Assembly (NCBI GenBank): GCA_012270805.1 | Contig: JAAXHR010000234.1 | Location: 1 to 5,915, forward strand | Direction of reading: 5' to 3' | Source: Dehalococcoidia bacterium | GTDB taxonomy: Bacteria; Chloroflexota; Dehalococcoidia; Lucifugimonadales; Lucifugimonadaceae | Length of the DNA: 5,915 bases | In this document: positions 4,683-5,915 of the stretch, in pieces | How positions within the stretch are numbered: position 1 is the first letter of the stretch | Layout of the letters: each line of letters opens with the position of its first letter | Made by a program: the position numbers and the translations under genes | Notes under the pieces: generated by a model | Databases searched by the model: none | What the model saw: the letters and a program-made list of their open reading frames with translations, nothing else | Told to the model about the DNA's origin: nothing

Positions 4683-5672
4683 TCAGATTCCTACACGGCT
4701 CCTTCCCATTACGTCGGGGTTGATAAGGTTTTCGGGCGGATTGCCGTTTAGGACGCGTAGGGCTTCTTGGGCGGTACGGCGTTCTAGTTCTACTGTTGAG
4801 GCTTGTGAGAAGAAGGCAGTGTGTGGGGTGATGATGATATTTTTGGCTGATACGAGGGGATGGTCATTGGGCGGGGGGGCTGGTTCAACGACATCTAGGC
4901 CGGCCCCTGCCAGGTGTCCGGAGTTTAGAGCGTCGGCTAGAGCTTGTTCTTCGATAATGCCGCCGCGAGCGCAGTTGACGATTATGGATCCGGGCATCAT
5001 CATGGCTAGTTCGTCGTGGCCGATCATGCCTTCGGTTTCGGGTGTTAGGGGAGTGTGGACGGTGACGAAGTGGGAGCGTTTCAACACCTCTTCGAAACTT
5101 ACGATCTCGACGTCGCCAATGCTCTGGCCGGGTTCGATGAGTGGGTCGTATGCGATGATGTTCATGCCGAAACCTACTGCTTTGTCGGCGATGGAACGTC
5201 CGATGCGTCCGTATCCGAGGATGCCGAGAGTGGCGCCGCGGGTGCGGTGCATAGGCTGGTCAAGCGCCACCGATGCCCATCCACCTCGTTTGACCTCAGC
5301 ATCGTGCTGTCCGAGTCGCCGGTTGAGGGCGAGGATCATGCCAAGAGCATGGTCGGTGACTTCGTCCATGCAGTAGTCGGGCACGTTGGTGACGACGATG
5401 CCGAGTTCGGTGGCGGTCGGGATGTCGATGTTGTCGACACCGATGCCGTAGCGAGATGCGACCATGCACTTTTCGGCGGCTCTGAGCACGTTGCCTGTGA
5501 CCTGAGCGAAGCAGAACATTATTATGTCTGCGTCCGAGGCCAATTCAGCGAGAGTTGCTTCGGAGGTGTCGGGAGCGACGACGGGTTCGACGCCGCCGGT
5601 TCGCAAGACTTCGGATTCGACGTCGATGTTGGGCCAGACGTAGTCGGTGATTAGAGCTTTCCTGCTCGCCAT
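4683..5672 (-). CDS. D-isomer specific 2-hydroxyacid dehydrogenase, CtBP-like
   Basis: The 329-residue protein has the two-domain form of D-2-hydroxyacid dehydrogenases. The split catalytic domain (about 1-110 and 290-329) surrounds a Rossmann domain with the dinucleotide motif ILGYGRIG (Gly153, Gly155, Gly158). Asp176 in AYDP at the end of strand 2 indicates NAD over NADP. The catalytic residues are Arg236 in NCARGG, Glu263 in LDVVEP and His284 in TPHTAFFS. RYGIGVDNIDIPTATELGIVVTNVPDYC is the conserved CtBP / phosphoglycerate dehydrogenase-like stretch. It should interconvert a 2-hydroxy acid and a 2-keto acid in the cytoplasm; the substrate is unknown. The ATG at 5672 follows an AGGGGGCAGGG-type purine run (plus strand 5676-5686). 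It is separated from the downstream dehydratase by about 195 bases of repeats, so the two minus-strand genes may be separate transcripts. A serine-pathway role is possible but the neighbours do not support it. Confidence 0.9.
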   Translation of the reverse strand: MASRKALITDYVWPNIDVESEVLRTGGVEPVVAPDTSEATLAELASDADIIMFCFAQVTGNVLRAAEKCMVASRYGIGVDNIDIPTATELGIVVTNVPDYCMDEVTDHALGMILALNRRLGQHDAEVKRGGWASVALDQPMHRTRGATLGILGYGRIGRSIADKAVGFGMNIIAYDPLIEPGQSIGDVEIVSFEEVLKRSHFVTVHTPLTPETEGMIGHDELAMMMPGSIIVNCARGGIIEEQALADALNSGHLAGAGLDVVEPAPPPNDHPLVSAKNIIITPHTAFFSQASTVELERRTAQEALRVLNGNPPENLINPDVMGRSRVGI

Positions 5673-5823
5673 AAACCCTGCCCCCTAGCAGTGCATCCGT
5701 AAGTGTCGCTGATTAGGTTAGGGTAGCAGTTTTTAGGTGTTGTTTGAACTAGGATGTGTGGGATTGGAAATGATTTGAAGGGAGGGTGGTGGTGTGGCTG
5801 GTGTGAGCCCACTCCCCCTCAGG
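5673..5823. other. Gene-free upstream region, strongly G-over-C on the plus strand
   Basis: No coding frame is evident. In 5701-5808 I count about 45 G and 5 C on the plus strand. Runs such as GGGAGGG-T-GG-T-GG (5780-5792) could form a two-tier G-quadruplex on this strand. The region should hold the promoter of the dehydrogenase gene on the minus strand. A TTCAAA and TACCCT pair 17 bases apart is the best candidate found, and it is weak. Confidence 0.45.
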
Positions 5824-5881
5824 CATACTTCGCTCACATCGCTACGCTTGATCGCGCCCCTTTCATCCAGCGAAAGAGGCA
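5824..5881. repeat. Hairpin repeat copy D, upstream of the hydroxyacid dehydrogenase
   Basis: CATAC then CGCTCACATCGCTACGCTTG leads into GCCCCTTTC (5856-5864), loop ATCCAGC, and GAAAGAGGC (5872-5880), a 9-base stem with one mismatch. The order of parts and their spacing match copy C without gaps, in the same orientation. The remaining bases to 5915 show no feature I can support. Confidence 0.6.
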
Positions 5882-5915
5882 ATGTTAACCCCACCTTGGT
5901 ACCCCATGTAGGGTG

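Noticed and set aside
4642..5376. A 244-residue plus-strand frame
   Set aside because: It begins inside a repeat and runs antisense to the dehydrogenase; it is rich in Ser/Arg/Pro and has no ribosome site or family motif.
5055..5654. A 199-residue plus-strand frame
   Set aside because: It is antisense to the hydroxyacid dehydrogenase, whose motifs are complete, and shows no recognisable domain.

Overview
The window looks like a bacterial chromosome segment of moderate GC content, with compact genes, Shine-Dalgarno start sites and many small palindromic repeats between genes. Paralogue-rich enolase-superfamily enzymes, aldo/keto reductases and amidohydrolases next to 'TGTCATTCCGAG'-type and 'CCCCTTTCGC'-type intergenic palindromes recall marine or soil Chloroflexota (for example SAR202-like Dehalococcoidia) or similar uncultivated lineages. 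That placement is an inference from gene content; no marker gene is present.

Layout. The left edge holds the C-terminal end of a sugar mutarotase-like gene (plus strand, to 323). A gap of about 300 bases follows with several stem-loops. Next is a plus-strand pair, an aldo/keto reductase (627-1628) and a TTG-started amidohydrolase of the lactonase/amidohydrolase-2 type (1674-2456). These converge on a minus-strand vapBC toxin-antitoxin pair (toxin 2487-2861, antitoxin 2858-3064), whose promoter region has a perfect TATAAT enclosed in a 9-bp inverted repeat. A repeat-rich strip (about 3181-3330) separates vapBC from two further minus-strand genes: an enolase-superfamily sugar-acid dehydratase (3336-4487) and a CtBP-like NAD-dependent D-2-hydroxyacid dehydrogenase (4683-5672). 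The right end (5673-5915) has no gene. It contains a strip almost free of C on the plus strand and another copy of the hairpin repeat.

How the genes may work together. Mutarotase-like protein, aldose-oxidising reductase, lactonase-type amidohydrolase, sugar-acid dehydratase and 2-hydroxyacid dehydrogenase are the classes of enzyme used in non-phosphorylative oxidation of sugars such as L-fucose or D-galactose (aldose to lactone to aldonate to 2-keto-3-deoxy acid). The window therefore reads as a sugar or sugar-acid catabolic neighbourhood with a vapBC cassette and mobile palindromes inserted in it. Substrates cannot be read from the sequence. I found no CRISPR array, RNA gene, transposase or clearly new system. 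The most notable non-coding signals are the family of hairpins at the borders of the two minus-strand metabolic genes, the overlapped vapBC promoter/operator, and a plus-strand G-over-C skew that holds on genes of either orientation.
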